Positions 49,401 to 62,089 of a stretch of 64,000 nucleotides of DNA are shown here, one piece after another. Location of the stretch: contig OX485806.1 of assembly GCA_950295325.1 (NCBI GenBank), positions 47,115,169-47,179,168 of the forward strand, written 5' to 3'. The notes beneath the pieces are model-generated. The model was not told the origin of the DNA, did not search any database, and saw nothing but the letters and a program-made list of their open reading frames with translations. This DNA is from Polytrichum commune (lineage: Eukaryota > Streptophyta > Polytrichopsida > Polytrichales > Polytrichaceae). A program made the position numbers and the translations under genes. Numbering within the stretch: position 1 is the first letter of the stretch; the number at the start of each line of letters is the position of its first letter.

Positions 49401-52400
49401 AGAAGGTGGTGATGTTGAAATGAACTTGGGGCACATGAGGCACGCGGGGTCTCTTAAGGCGTATATGTGCAAATTTCACACCCAAATGAATGGTACATCT
49501 AGGATGGATGAGCTTTCTAAGAAATGCATCGTTTTAGGTGGGTTTCAAAACCGGGTGGTGAAAACCATGTTCAAGACCCCAAAGCTTTTTGAGGACGTAG
49601 TGCGAATCATAAAGATTTGAAGAGCATTGAAGCCGATGGTCCTAAGAAGAAGTTGGGTGGCACATCACCACAAAGTGGGTTTAGCCGAAAGAGGTCCCAA
49701 GGAAATGAGCGCAAGTAATTTGGCCCATTATACCAAGGCAAATCATGCTAACTCGTGCCACGGACGGAATGTGAGAAGGTGGCTTGGTGGTACCAAGCTA
49801 GATCATATTTGTGCCACGGACGGAGTGTTAAAAGTTGGCCTTGCGGACCAAACCAAACTCATGGTGTTGCCGAGGACCAAATGTTAGACGATGGCTTTGT
49901 GGCCAAGGCTAGTAGCCTTAAGCCAAGGCCAACTATTTTATACCTTGAGGCGCAAATGAATGGGACAAACGTCTAATGGGTTGACAAAGAGGCAAGCCAT
50001 GCCTTCTTGAGCCCAAAACTCACAAGGGAGTTGGGGCTTGCCAATTGATAGAGCGGGCAAGCCCACCAAGGTGCGGTTTGGAAAGGGCGAACCGCATGAG
50101 ACAAAAGAGGCCGCGATGCATGTAACCTTTCAATGTGGGACATTGGTTTTTTGTCAAAATTTCACACCATGTGAAATAGATGAAATGCATGTCATTGTGA
50201 AGGCTGCCTTCTTTGAAACTCACATGATAGATGTGAGGTACAAGCCGGGTGCTTGCGGTGCATTATAATGTGTCATAATAGCAAGGAATTGAAGTTCAAA
50301 TTGACAAGGACTCCTATGGTAGGAGGACCCAAGTTGAATTTGGTCTTAATGGAACAAATGAAAAATAGAAAACGTAATTGTCGTGGTTCAATTGGAGTAA
50401 CTCCAAGGAACGTATGGGAAGGCGAGGAAAGATAGGCCTCCCCCAAACAACATTGGTGTGATGTTGGTGAGATACAAGGATGTATTCACCAATGTGTTGC
50501 CCAAAAAAATTACCGCCAAGGAATGAAAATTAACTTTGTTCAACGAGAGATTGAGTTCTTGAGGTATGTGGTGACAAAGGAAGTTGGTGGACGAACATGA
50601 AGAATGTCAAGGCAATCCAAAAGGAGAATTGGCCCTTGATTCAATAAGGGCTTAGGTCATTTGTTGGCCTAGCCAATTAGTACCACCACTTCATTCGAGA
50701 GTTTTCTAAGGTTGTTAGGACCTTATTCAACTTATTGAGGAAAATGGCTATTCCAAGAGTGGGATGAGTCTTGTCACCAAGCCTTTGGGGAGCTCAAAAA
50801 CAAGTTCTCTTCGCCGCCCGTGCTTAAGTTCGCGGACTTTGACAAACCTTTTGAGGTGCATACGGGGGCGAGTGACTTTAGCATTGGTGGATGTTGAGGC
50901 AAAATGGATGGCCATTGCATATAAGAGCATGAAGTCACATGGGTATGATGCTATCTTGTTGATGGTAGAGCGGTTTGCCAAGTTGGCACACATGGTGCCG
51001 ATTGTGGGAACGGCCACCGCGTTGGAGACCGCATGGCCATTTCTCAAAGGATGGTTGAGGCACCACGGGTTGCCAAGAGTGATTGTGTGGGATCAAGATC
51101 CAAAGTGCATAAGTGCATTTCCAATGCATTTCTCTAAGGAGGTTGGAATGAAACTAAGGTTTAGCACGGCCTTGCATTCCCAAATGGAGTCTTGAAGCAA
51201 TACTTGAGGAACTTGGTGGGGGCGGACCAAGGAGATTGGGCGGACTATGTGGGTCGAGCGGAGTGTAATTGCAATGTAGCCACGCACTTGGCTACCAAGG
51301 GGTGGTCTTTCGTGGTGGCTTATGGAGTGGATGCGCTCCAACCTATTAACCTAGATCTCGAGGGGGCACATTTAACACTAGAGTTCAACCTAGATGGTGA
51401 GGACTTGGCCAAGGATGGTAAACAAGTCTTGGAGATGACCAAGTTGTTGGTAGAGAAAGCCCGAAGGTGCTACGGAGTGCAAGTCAATGCCGGAAAACGC
51501 GAAGTGGAGAATGAGGTGGGCCAAAAGGTGTTGTTGAATGTAAACAACTTCACTTAGCCGAAAGGCCTCACTCCAAAGTTCATGTCCAAAATTGGAACTC
51601 CGCTTCCCGTTGTGGAACAAATGTTCAAGGACATGTATAAGTTGGAACTTCAAGATCAAAGTGCATCCGACATTTCATGGATCATTCCTAAAGCCATTTA
51701 AGGACAACACCTTGTGGCCCGATCACAAGCAAGTGATTAGGCCACCTCCTGACCTTGTGGACGTCATTTGGAACATGAGGTAGGAGGGCATCCTCAAGTG
51801 TAGGAAGCCCAAGTGCAAATGAAAGAAAATGTACAAAGGAGTAGTTGGTGAAATGGTGAGGATACCATGAGAAAGGAGTCGTTTGGGTAGCGGCAAGAGA
51901 CATGATGAACGGCAAGTAATTGGTAAAGCACTTTGAAGAAACTAAGGCTAGACACTCCAATAAAATGAAGCGTAGGCATTGATGAGGACATCAATCTCCT
52001 TTAGTGGGGGAGAGACGCTAGTAGCACACTTAGCTTCGAGGCTAATTACTCCACAACATGTACTTGTTCTTTAGCTTGAGGGAATAAAGTCCAAACTTTA
52101 GTGGTGCAAAGAGAAAAGTATGAGATGAGGTCCTAGTCTTGTACTTGTGCTTGGTTAATGGAAGAGGGGGAATAGACATGCCAAACTAGGTTGGGTAAGC
52201 CGAGTAATTGGGGGCCATGGCTTGGAGGGGCCTTGAATTAAACCAAGAAACTTCTTAGTTGTGGGCTTGTCCGGGCGGGGACAAGGTGATGGCGCGTGCT
52301 CATAAAAGTGCTACCCCCGAGCTAACGATAGTTGGCGCATGGGAATCATGAACCCCTGTCTCGAAAGAGCAAGTGGGAACCTTCTAGGGCGGGACTTGGC

Positions 52401-53777
52401 ATCACCCCCGTGCGATCGAGGCATGGCTTAACAATGGAAAGCCATCTCGGAGTTGCAACCGAGACAACTTAGTGGAAGCGTTGAGGTCTCGCCTAGATGT
52501 GTCACGTTAGGCTAGTGGAGCCTAACGGGGGAGGCCCCAAAGGAGGGGCAACCCAAGTGAGTCCCAAAGTAGGTGGGTCTAGTGTAAGTTAGGTCCTTGG
52601 AGGAAAGATCCAAGGTCGCTAACGGACCACCTAGGAACGACACCTTTGGGACCATGCCAAATTTGAAGATGCATTGTGGGGGTCGTACCCTAAGGTAAAC
52701 ACAATGCCACACCATAGAGGATGGCAACTTGAGAATTGGTGTGCCGACTACGAGTATAGTCGACGAGGGCATCGACTCCGTTTGGTGGGGGTGAGTGTCG
52801 CGCACCTCTCCATAAGGAGTGCCCGAAACACCATGGGCACAAGGGGGACCCTGGAGTGACACCCGGGACTTGTGGCGCCATTGGTGAGAGGGCCCAAGTA
52901 TTCTTGGTGTGGGTGAGGGCCCCGGGCGTTGAGAACGCCTCTCACCCACGTTGACTATGAGGCACAAGGGTAAGGCCATGAGCTATGCGTAGCTCATGGC
53001 GTGGTGATTCTAGAAAGCTCAAGAACACCTCAATCGGAAGTGTGAGCTAGGAGTTATGGCCATTTGAGTGGGGCGCTGTCCCGGGACAGCGCCCTGGTAC
53101 AGCAGTGCCTGGGAGTGATTCCCGGGACTCCCAAGGTTCAAACAGGCATAACTTCCTCAAGACTTGCCCCATTGGGGCAACTGAGGAGTCCATCGGCATC
53201 TACGTGAAGCGTAGATGAAGATGGAGTGGTTGGTTGTTATGATCAGACATCATGCAAGGAAGTTATGATGGTCTGAAGCTGCTGGGGGGGGGGGGGGGGT
53301 TCTAGGCCCAACAGCTAAAGGAAAATGTCCACTTGGCTCCAATTCTTGGTAGAGAGACAAGAGGTTGGTTGCCGGTGGGGTTGGGGCCTCGCGTAAAGTC
53401 CTAGAGGCTTATATGGGTGAGGTGGTGTGGCCTCACCCACCCGAGGCCGAACGGCACGGCCTCCATGGTCTTTGGCCCATTGTGAGGCCATAGTTGCCTA
53501 GTATGGTTCGGGTTGTTGTAGTGTTGCTCCGGCAACGCGATGATCAACATGGGATTGGACTTCCATGGAAGGAAGTCCACATCTGGGAATGGGTTACGGA
53601 TAAACGGGTGAGTCCCGAAAGCAAAGTATGAGGGTTGGTTCCCTCCTATGAACTATAAGGTCCGGGGTACGAGGAGCTAACCATTAGCATGGCGGAATGC
53701 GAATGGTTAGCACTCGTAACCTTTGCTAGAAATGGAAATTGGCAAGATTTTTAAGGGGACTAGCAAGGGTTGCGACA
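49401..53777 (+). mobile_element. Family B element without its 5' LTR
   Basis: Fossil, about 4.4 kb: gag fragment 49401-49620, 56-bp repeats about 49730-49900, protease-region fragment 50038-50435, RT-start and RNase H-region fragments about 50440-50930, integrase 50936-51557, integrase C-terminus 51592-51783, chromodomain traces, 3' untranslated region to 52783, polypurine tract 52784-52795, 3' LTR 52796-53777 (982 bp). Shorter than the complete copies and broken at many places. The right end directly adjoins satellite array 3. Confidence 0.88.
52796..53777 (+). repeat. LTR, family B (3' LTR)
   Basis: 982 bp, lengthened by a 14-G run near 53284. It ends in GGGTTGCGACA and is followed at once by satellite sequence. 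Confidence 0.92.
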
Positions 53778-54893
53778 CTACATGTGTGAACCAAACTCTG
53801 AACTTGGATTCTGGTCTCGAATGGTTGTTTGTTTTGGATGCTCTCAATTCCGAGAGCCTACATGTGTGAACTTGATTCTCAACTTTGATTCAGGTGTTGA
53901 ATGGTTGTGTGTTTTGGATGCTCTCAATTCCGAGAGCCTACATGTGTGAACTTCATTCTCAACTTCGATTCAGGTGTTGAATGGTTGTGTGTTCTGGACG
54001 CTCTCAATTTCGAGAGCCTACATGTCTGAACTTCATTCTCAACTTTGATTCAGGTGTTGAATGGTTGTGTGTTCTGGACGCTCTCAATTTCGAGAGCCTA
54101 CATGTGTGAACTTCATTTTCAACTTTGATTCAGGTGTTGAATGGTTGTGTGTTTTGGATGCTCTCAATCGGAGAGCGTACACGTGTGAACCAGATTCTGA
54201 ATTAGGATTCAAGTTTTGAATGGTTGTTTGTTTTGGATGCTCTCACTTCCAAGAGCCTACATGTGTGAACTTGAGTCTCAACTTTGATTCAGTTCTTGAA
54301 TGGCTGTGTGTTTTGGACGCTCTCAATTCCGAGAGCCTACTTGTGTGAACCAAATTCTCAACTTGGATTCACGTCTTGAATGGTTGTTTGTTCTGGATGC
54401 TCTCAATTCCGAGAGCCTACATGTGTGAACCAGATTCTCAACTTGGATTCAGGCGTTGAATGGTTGTGTGTTATGGATGATCTCAAATTCGAGAGCCTAC
54501 TTGTGTGAACCACATTCTCAACTTGAATTCAGGTCTTCAATGGTTGTGTGTTTTGGATGCTCTCACTTCCGAGAGCCGACATATGTGACCTTGATTCTCA
54601 ACTTGGATTCAGGTCTTCAATGGTTGTGTGTTTTGGATGCTCTCAATTCCGAGAGCCTACATGTGTGAACCAGATTCTCAACTTGGATTCAAGTTTTTAG
54701 AGGTTGTGTGTTTTAGATGCTCTCACTTCCGATAGCCTACAAGTGTGAACTAGATTCTCAACTTGGATTCAGGTCTTCAATTTTGTATTTTTTGGATGCT
54801 CTCACTTTTGAGAGCCTACATGTGTGAACCAAATTCTAAACTTTGATTCAAGTCTTGGATGGTTGTGTGCTTTGGATGCTCTTAATTCCGAGA
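53778..54893 (-). repeat. 80-bp tandem satellite, array 3
   Basis: About 14 units, same orientation as array 2. It begins CTACATGTGTGAACC directly after the LTR end, and stops at CGAGAGCG, where a fragment of the 58615-60641 LTR family begins. Confidence 0.92.
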
Positions 54894-54935
54894 GCGTCCA
54901 TGTGAGATAGCCGTCGTTAGGACTGGGTAAGATCA
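54894..54935 (-). mobile_element. 42-bp fragment of the family C LTR
   Basis: The reverse complement reads GATCTTACCCAGTCCTAACG and then ACGGCTATCTCACATGGACG. This matches the segment around 59168-59210 and 59452-59490 of the solo LTR 58615-60641 almost perfectly. Confidence 0.75.
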
Positions 54936-55402
54936 GGGAGTGTGACGCCAAACCACCCACCCTTATGCGTCGTAGTCCGGGTGAGGGCATGGGGATTACA
55001 TTCATGCTAACCTAGCTAAATCTTCCCAATGTCATTAACTTCCATTGCATCTCACATCAATTTTGGCATCCCAATTTATTCCACGGCAAGGATACAAACG
55101 TTGAAGAACGCTCTTCCCTATTATCACCCCCGTAATACATTCCATCGCAAAACCCACACACCTAATGAACACTTAATGCCACCACCTCGCATTTTTTGGT
55201 TTCCTCACTTACTAATTAACTAATTACCTAGACTAATACTTTATATTAAGCCTACCCAACTAGCCTCTATTGTAATATAAGGTGAATACTACCACTACCC
55301 CCCTTTGATTCAACTTCAGTAATTAATGTGGCTTCGGGATTCTATACTGTTGGGCTCGGGGCTACGCCTGTCACTGCCCGTCAAAAAGGCTTCTAAACCT
55401 TC
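54936..55402. repeat. Dispersed repeat, copy 2
   Basis: 54936-55150 is homologous to 10222-10500: GTGACGCCAAACC, CGTAGTCCGGGTG and ACGTTGAAGAACGCTCTTCC in the same order. The rest to 55402 is AT-rich without ORFs and ends in the GGGCTCGGGGCTACGCC phrase before the minisatellite. Confidence 0.65.
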
Positions 55403-55514
55403 GAGCTTGGCTCGACCTCAATCTAGCCTTGAGTTTGGCTCGACCTTAATCTAGCTTTGAGCTTAGCTCAAACTCAATCCAGCTTCGAGCTTGGCTCAAA
55501 CTCAATCCAGCTTC
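55403..55514 (+). repeat. 28-bp minisatellite, four units
   Basis: Four exact 28-bp units starting GAGCTTGGCTC or GAGTTTGGCTC and ending ATCTAGC/ATCCAGCTT. It stops at GAG, where an LTR fragment begins. Confidence 0.9.
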
Positions 55515-55694
55515 GAGTTAAGGGGTGAGTCCCGAAAGCAAAGTAAGAGGGTTGGTTACCTCCTATGAACTATATGGTCCGGGGTAGGAGGAGCTAACCA
55601 TTAGCATGGCGGTATGCAAAGGGTTAGCGCTCGTAACCTTGCTAGAAAGGATAATTGGCACGATTGCTAAGGGGGCTAGCAAGGGTTGTGACAT
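55515..55694 (+). mobile_element. Family B LTR fragment (3' end)
   Basis: 180 bp matching the LTR end from TTAAGGGGTGAGTCCCG to AAGGGTTGTGACA. The rest of the LTR is absent. More diverged than most copies. Confidence 0.85.
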
Positions 55695-55923
55695 GGTCAA
55701 GGCTCAAAAGGGCCAGATTTTTTTATTTGAATGTGTGTGAGCCATGTATGTTTATGTAGACATTTCTTGTGTGTTGTGGTTCGGCCTAGTTGTGTATGGG
55801 CTGGGATAGGAACCTCTCGGATCAGAGAGGGTCATCGAGTAGGCCCCTGAAGGGCCACATTTTGATAGAAATATTCTGATGCATGTATGTTTATGTGGAT
55901 ATTTCTTGTAATGGCCATAATGG

Positions 55924-56722
55924 CAGGGTTGTCTATCGCGACGTCCTGCCACCGTCATGACGTGTCGTGTCGGGGCAGACCCCTCCGTCACGACATAATA
56001 GGGTCCACGTAGGGTCATACTAGGGGGAAGCTAGTAGGGTGGGTAAAATACTTACCTTCTTGCCAAGGTGCCATCCAATGTGGCAGAAAAATCCGACGTG
56101 GATGTGTATATTTCCCTTGCCAGGTAAATCATTTTGCCTTTGTGTTTATCATTCTGTTAAAATCATAGTAAAATATGACAAATGAAGGTGTGGGGGGGAG
56201 GGGAACGGAGCGGACGGGGACTGGAACGGGGGCGGGAACGGATGCGGACGGGGGGAACGCCGAATGGGGTACGGATGGGGTTCGGATTGGGGGGAGAGGG
56301 GGTTCGGATTAGGGAGGACCGGGTTCGGATGGGGGGGGGGGGCGGGTTCGGATGGGTGGGGGGGGGCAGGTTCGAATTGGGGGGGGCCGGGTTTGGATTA
56401 GGGGGGGGGGGCGGATGGAGGCCGGATGAGGGCCGGATGGGGGAGGGGAACGTAGGGAGCGGGGGGAACGGGGGGGGGGGGGGACGGGTGCTAGTAATTT
56501 TTTTCCCACTTTACCTCTACTTTGCTGACATGGCACCATACGTGGACATCGTAAATCCTACGTGTCCTGATTGGGGTAATGTAATTACACAAAACAATAC
56601 GGTAAAATTCAAGTTCGTCAAGATAAAGACGGCATCCGGCATAATGTCGTGACAGATACGTGTCGTGACGCCACGACATTATGTCGGGATTAACCTCCGT
56701 CACGACACAATAGACAACCCTG
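55924..56722. mobile_element. hAT-like non-autonomous transposon, target duplication CATAATGG
   Basis: 799 bp with 13-bp perfect terminal inverted repeats (CAGGGTTGTCTAT) and an 8-bp target duplication CATAATGG (55916-55923 and 56723-56730). The 8-bp duplication and CAGGG start are hallmarks of the hAT superfamily. Subterminal CGTCACGACA / TGTCGTGACG motifs occur near both ends. No transposase; it would need one in trans. The middle is a G-run tract (separate entry). The intact duplication and TIRs suggest a fairly recent insertion. Confidence 0.92.
56187..56500 (+). repeat. G-run tract, quadruplex-prone
   Basis: About 300 bp with runs of 3-13 consecutive G separated by short GGAACGG, GGATGG or GTTCGGATT spacers, almost free of C. 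Degenerate units GGTTCGGATTGGGG / GGTTCGGATGGGG recur. Strong G-quadruplex potential on the plus strand. Confidence 0.9.
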
Positions 56723-58614
56723 CATAATGGCCATATTTTTATGTGAATGTTGTGAGGCATGTATCTTTAACTACATATTTATTATGTGTTGTGGTTCGGA
56801 CTAGTTGTGTATAGTCTCCGTGGGTGGGAGGCGTTTCCAATGCCCGGGGCCCTCACCCACACTAGGATCACTTGGGCCCTCTCACAAACGGCGCCACAAG
56901 TCCCGGGTGTCACTCCGGGGTCCCCCTTGTGCCCATGGTGTTTCGGGCACTCCTCATGGAGAGGTGCGCGACACTCACCCCCACCAAACGGAGTCGATGC
57001 CCTCATCGACTATACTCGTAGTCGGCACACCAATTCTCAAGTTGCCATCCTCTATGGTGCGGCATTGTGTTTACCTTAGGGCGCGACCCCCACAATGCAT
57101 CTTCAAATTTGGCATAGTCCCAAAGGTGTCGTTCCTAGGTGGTCTGTTAGCGACCTTGGATCTTTCCTTCAAGGACCTAACCTACACTAGACCCACCTAC
57201 TTTGGGACTCTCTTGGGTTGCCCCTCCTTTGGGGCCTCCCCCGTTAGGCTCCACTAGCCTAACTCTACCATTTTGACACAACTAGGTTGGACCTCAACGC
57301 TTCCACTAAGTTGTCTCGGTTGCAACTCCGAGATGGCTTTCCATTGTTAAACCACGCCTCGATCGCACGGGGGTGATGCCAAGTCCCGCCCGACTCGGTT
57401 TCCACTTTGCTCTTTCGAGACATGGGTTCATGACTCCCATGCGCCAACTCTCGTTAGTTTGCGGGTAGCACTTTTATGAGCACACGCCATCACCTTGCCC
57501 CCACCCGGACAAACCCACAACTAAGAAGTTTCTTGGTTTTATTCAAGGCCCCTCCAAGCCATGGCCCCAATTAGTCGGCTTACCCAACCTAGTTTGGCAT
57601 GTCTATTCCCCCTCTTCCACTAACCAAGCACAAGTACAAAACTAGGACCTCATCTCATACTTTTCTCTTTGCACCACTAAAGTTTGGACTTAATTCCCTC
57701 AAGCCAAAGAACAAGTTCATGTTGTGGAGCAATTAGCCTCGAAGCTAAGTGTGCTACTAGCGTCTCTCCCCCACTAAAGGAGATTGATGTCCTCATCAAT
57801 GCCTACGCCTCATTTTATTAGAATGTCTAGCCTTAGTTTTTTTTAAGTATTTCACCAATTCCTTGGCGTTCATCATGTCTCTTGCCGCTACCCAAGCGGT
57901 TTATTTTTATGGTATCCTCACCATTTCACCAAGTAGTCCTTTGTACATTTTCTTTCATTTTTACTTGGGCTTCCTACACTTGAGGATGCCCTCCTACCTC
58001 ATGTTCCAAATAACGTCCACAAGGTGGGGAGGTGGCCTAATCACTTGCTTGTGATTGGGCCACAAGGTGTCGTCCTTAAATGGCTTTAGGAATGAGACAT
58101 CAAATGTCGGATGCACTTTGATCTCGGGCGGTAATTCCAACTTATACATGTCCTTGAACTTTTGTTCCACAATGGAAAACGAAGCTCCAATTTTGGACAT
58201 GAATTTTGGAGTGAGGCCTTCCAGCTAAATGAAGTTGCTCACATTCAACAACACATTTTGGCCCACCTCATTCTCCATTTCGTGTCTTCCGGCATTGACT
58301 TGCACTTCGTAGCACCTTCGGGCTTTCTCCACCAACAACTTGGTCATCTCCAAGACTTGTTTACCATCCTTGGCCAAGTCCTTACCATCTTGGTTGAACT
58401 CTAGTGTTGAATGTGCCCCCTCGAGAACTAGGTTAATAGGTTGGAGCGCATCCACTCCATAAGCCACCACGAAAGACAACCCCTTGGTCGCCAAGTGCGT
58501 GGCTACATTATAACTAAACTCCGCTCGAGCCACATAGTCCGCCCAATCTCCTTGATTTGCCCCCACCAAGTTCCTCAAGTATTGCTTCAAGACTCCATTC
58601 ACACGCTCTGTTTT

Positions 58615-60641
58615 TGTGGGAGCACACGAACACCAAAAGTTCCGGATAGGCGTTTTTCAATGCCTAATCCGGTCTGTCCGGATGATCCGAGTATCGTCCA
58701 GGGATTCTGTGAAGTGCAGGATGTTGGGGACGCAATTTCCCTGCTTCAAAGTCGACCACCGGCCGGATATCCGGATTTGGATAGTCCTTTGGAAGTCTTT
58801 GTTCCGGGTCTTGCCTTCCGGATTGGACCTCTCTAACTAAGTCTTACTCCTACACAAATCTTTCCTCAACACCTACCTACCTACTTCCCACCTCCATTGA
58901 TGATTGGGTGCATCCGGTGAAGACGTCCCTATATGGTCAAAATCCGGATTTCTCTCACAACCAGTCCGGATCGGCCTAATCTTAACCTGGCAGGTCACAC
59001 AGAGAATCCGGATGGTTCTCGGAACTACAACGACAGAAATGTTAAGGTTCGGCCGAAGATCTGTTAATCTGGGATAACTGGGCGATCCGTACCACTTTCC
59101 GGATTACCCCGTCCAAAGACTGTGAGACCTCTTCAAAAGGTCGGATGGCGTAAGTCCGGCACCTTCCGGATCTTACCCAATCCTAACAACGGCTATCTCA
59201 CATGGACGTTACCCAGGCATCCGGAACAATGAGGTTTCCCTCCCACTACACATCGGAAATGCTCTCCGGACCGGAAACCTAACCGTTCCGGTTTCTCTCC
59301 TCCTTCTTACAGATCAATCCGGCTATGGCGAACTTAGGCTCAACTAAATCTGAGATAACTGGGCGATCCCTACCGCTTTCCGGATTGCCCCGTTTAGGAT
59401 CCGTGAGACCTCTTCAGAAGGTTGGATGGCGTAAGTCCGGCACCTTCCGGATCTTACCCAGTCCTAACGACGGCTATCTCACATAGGCGTTACTAAGACA
59501 TCCGGAATAACGAGGTTTCCTTCCCACTACACTAAAAAATGAGCCATAGTACTATAGTCGGATCAGATCCGGGTTTCCTCTCCTTTGTCCTATCCGTACT
59601 TCCTACTCATCCATTCTCTCTAGATCAGCAACACTTCTCCTAAGAGTCCGTGCACAAAACAAGTCAGAATGGGTGGAGAACTAGAGCTTTGTTTGAATGG
59701 AAAGAGACAAAATACAACATCGGAGAGAAGAACCCTTCTCAAGCTCCTTATTCAGCCTTAAGTAAAGGCCACAATCCCTAACTATTGGTGGTGGCCCAGG
59801 CGGCCGCCCTGAAAACCCTAGGCAGCGAGAAATCCGGAAAACGCGTCCTTCGAGGAATTTCCGGATCTCGATCCGCTTTTTGCGCTGACAGAATTTTGAA
59901 TTCACAGTCTCGCCAAAAGCATCCTGAACTTTGTCTGCCTAATTCTGACCTACCTACTACTACTCTACCTAAGTCTAAACTAAGTGGTCCGATGCTTCTT
60001 CAAAGCCATCTCGTCCTTGAGTTGACTCGCGGGCCCGCTGATGGCGGATGAGCCTCTCGATCCGGATTCCGGTGGCTGGGAAGTTCCGGCCGGCTGACTG
60101 GGACCTGCTCCCTCTCATCTTCCTCTCGCTCTTCCGGCATTTTGCTTCGTGGCCTCAAACCCCCAACAATACCCGGATTCTCTCCTCCGGAATTCTACCC
60201 GCTAATCACTAAGGAATCCCAGCAAATCAACTGCTGGTGACTCGGAAAAGCAACTCACCACTCGTTTTCTCAACAAAGCTGCTCGCGCAAATGGTTCGGA
60301 GGAGAGGGAAATTAGTCTTAAGTACTCTCTCTCTCCTCCTCACGGGTCTGGTTCCATAACCGTTTCCTCCGCAACCGTTCGGAGTCCGTTGTAACCGCCT
60401 CCCGGTCCGGACGCTCTGGACCGGATCGTTCATAAACGATCCTCCCTTGTCAATATCCGGTCCGGCCATAGTGTCCGTTTTAACCATTTTAACGCGTAAG
60501 GCGGATGCCTAGAACTTTATTTCTTAAAACAACTAACCTACCCTAGGAAACCCTACTTTAATAACAACCTCAAGGTATTAGCCGGGTATTAATCCGGTTA
60601 GGAAGCCAATCCGGACTTCCGTGGATTTTTGGGCTCCCACA
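58615..60641. mobile_element. Solo LTR of a second family (family C), target duplication GTTTT
   Basis: 2,027 bp, ends TGTGGGAGC...GCTCCCACA, flanked by GTTTT (58610-58614 and 60642-60646), inserted in the integrase region of the minus element. TG...CA ends and a 5-bp duplication favour a solo LTR; a DNA transposon with short TIRs is the alternative. Rich in TCCGGA. Holds a diverged direct duplication (separate entry). A piece of the family also lies at 54894-54935. Strand is not determined because no primer or polypurine site is present. Confidence 0.85.
59058..59540. repeat. Two diverged copies of a ~190-bp block in the family C LTR
   Basis: GATAACTGGGCGATCC begins at about 59073 and again near 59354, 281 bp later. 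Both copies run through ATGGCGTAAGTCCGGCACC and GGCTATCTCACAT to GAGGTTTCC and CCCACTACAC. Confidence 0.85.
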
Positions 60642-62089
60642 GTTTTCCATCCATTTGGGAATACAAGGCCGTGCTTAACCTTAGTTTCATTCCGACCTCC
60701 TTAGAGAAATGCATTGAAAATGCACTTGTGAACTTTGGATCTTGATCCCACAATCATTCTTGGCAACCCGTGGTGCCTCAACCATTCTTTGAGAAAGGGC
60801 TATGCGGTCTCCAACACGGTTGCGGTTCCCACAATCGGCACCATATGTGCCAACTTGGCAAACCGCTCTACCATCAACAAGATGGCATTATACCCATGTG
60901 ACTCCGGCAAACTTGTCATCAAGTCCAAGCACATACTATGTCATGGCCTCAGCGGGATAGGGAATGGTTGCAAGAAACCGCCTTGCTTTTGGTAAGAGGC
61001 TCGGTTCACTTGGTACTTTATTCACGCCTTCACAAAGTGGGTTATATCCTCCTTTATGCACCGCCAATGGTACCTCTTTGACACCATTCTATGGCGGTTT
61101 TTTCTTTCTCTTCTATGGCGGTTTTTTCTTTCCTTGCGAACCGATAGCCTCAACTTGCCTTGTGGCGCATACACCCAACTTTGCTTGCACTTGAACAATC
61201 CGTCTACCAACTTAACCTCTTTGAGCACCTTGCTCTTGCGAAACTCACCTAAAAACTTTTGTGCTTTGTGGTAGTTAATTTACCCCTCCCGTATCTTGCA
61301 TCACAAGTTTCCTTCGCCGACACACATTAGACACAAGGTTTGAAAGATTCTCATTGCTTGGAACTCTTCCCGTCTACTTAGCGCATCTGGCACCACATTT
61401 CCACGGTCCGGTTTGTGGATCAAATCCACCTTCATAAGCGCCAAACTATCATGCCACCGCAATGACTTGGCGCTCACTTGCGCTTGTATGTCAAAATTCT
61501 TTAAGGACACATTGTCCATGTAGACTTTTGCTTTGTGCGACCCCAAATAGTGTCGCCACATCTTCAAGCAATGCACTACGGCAAAGAAGTTCTTTGTCAT
61601 GAGTTGGTTGTCTTCTTTGACAACCATCGAGCTTTATGCTCCCATATGCAATGGCCATCCATCTTACATCAACAATCCGCCATTGGCAAAGTCACTCACC
61701 CCTGTATGCACCTCAAAAGGTTTGTCAAACTCCACGAGCTTGAGCACGGGCAGCGAAGAGAATTTGCTCTTAAGCTCCCCAAAGACTTGGTGACAAGGCT
61801 CATCCCACTCTTGGCATAGCCATTTATTTCACAAGTCGTACAAGGTCGGACAACCATCGAGCTTCATGCTCCCGTATACAATGGCCATCCATCTTGCATC
61901 CACATCCCCCAACGGTAAAGTCACTCGCACTCGTATGCACCTCAAAAGGTTTGTTAAATTCCGCGAACTTCAGCACGGGCGGTGATGAAAACTTGGTTTT
62001 AAGCTGCTCAAAGACTTGGTGGCAAGGCTCATCCTACTCTTGGGATAGCCATTTCTTGCACAAGTTGGACAAGGTGGGACAACCATCGA

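Larger units (their letters stand above)
55695..56811. other. Unclassified flank split by a hAT-like element
   Basis: Flanks 55695-55915 and 56731-56811 share CATGTATGT/CATGTATCT, TGTGTTGTGGTTCGG and CTAGTTGTGTAT. They therefore hold a diverged duplication of about 100 bp, one copy on each side of the hAT-like insertion. No gene. Confidence 0.6.
56812..62089 (-). mobile_element. Family B element (minus), partial, split by a solo LTR
   Basis: Fossil: 3' LTR piece 56812-56973, polypurine tract, 3' untranslated region to about 57860, chromodomain traces and integrase C-terminus 57994-58200, integrase to 58614. After the inserted 2-kb solo LTR it resumes at 60647 with integrase and zinc-binding parts, then RNase H/RT-region repeats to about 62089. 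No 5' LTR, gag or primer site. Broken and incomplete, with many disruptions. Confidence 0.85.

Noticed and set aside
56182-56652. 156-codon Gly-rich ORF
   Set aside because: It is the translation of the G-run tract in the hAT-like element. Composition, not coding, explains it.
59681-59905. 74-codon minus-strand ORF with a PPGPPP segment
   Set aside because: It lies inside the family C LTR, has no recognisable domain and no support beyond being open.
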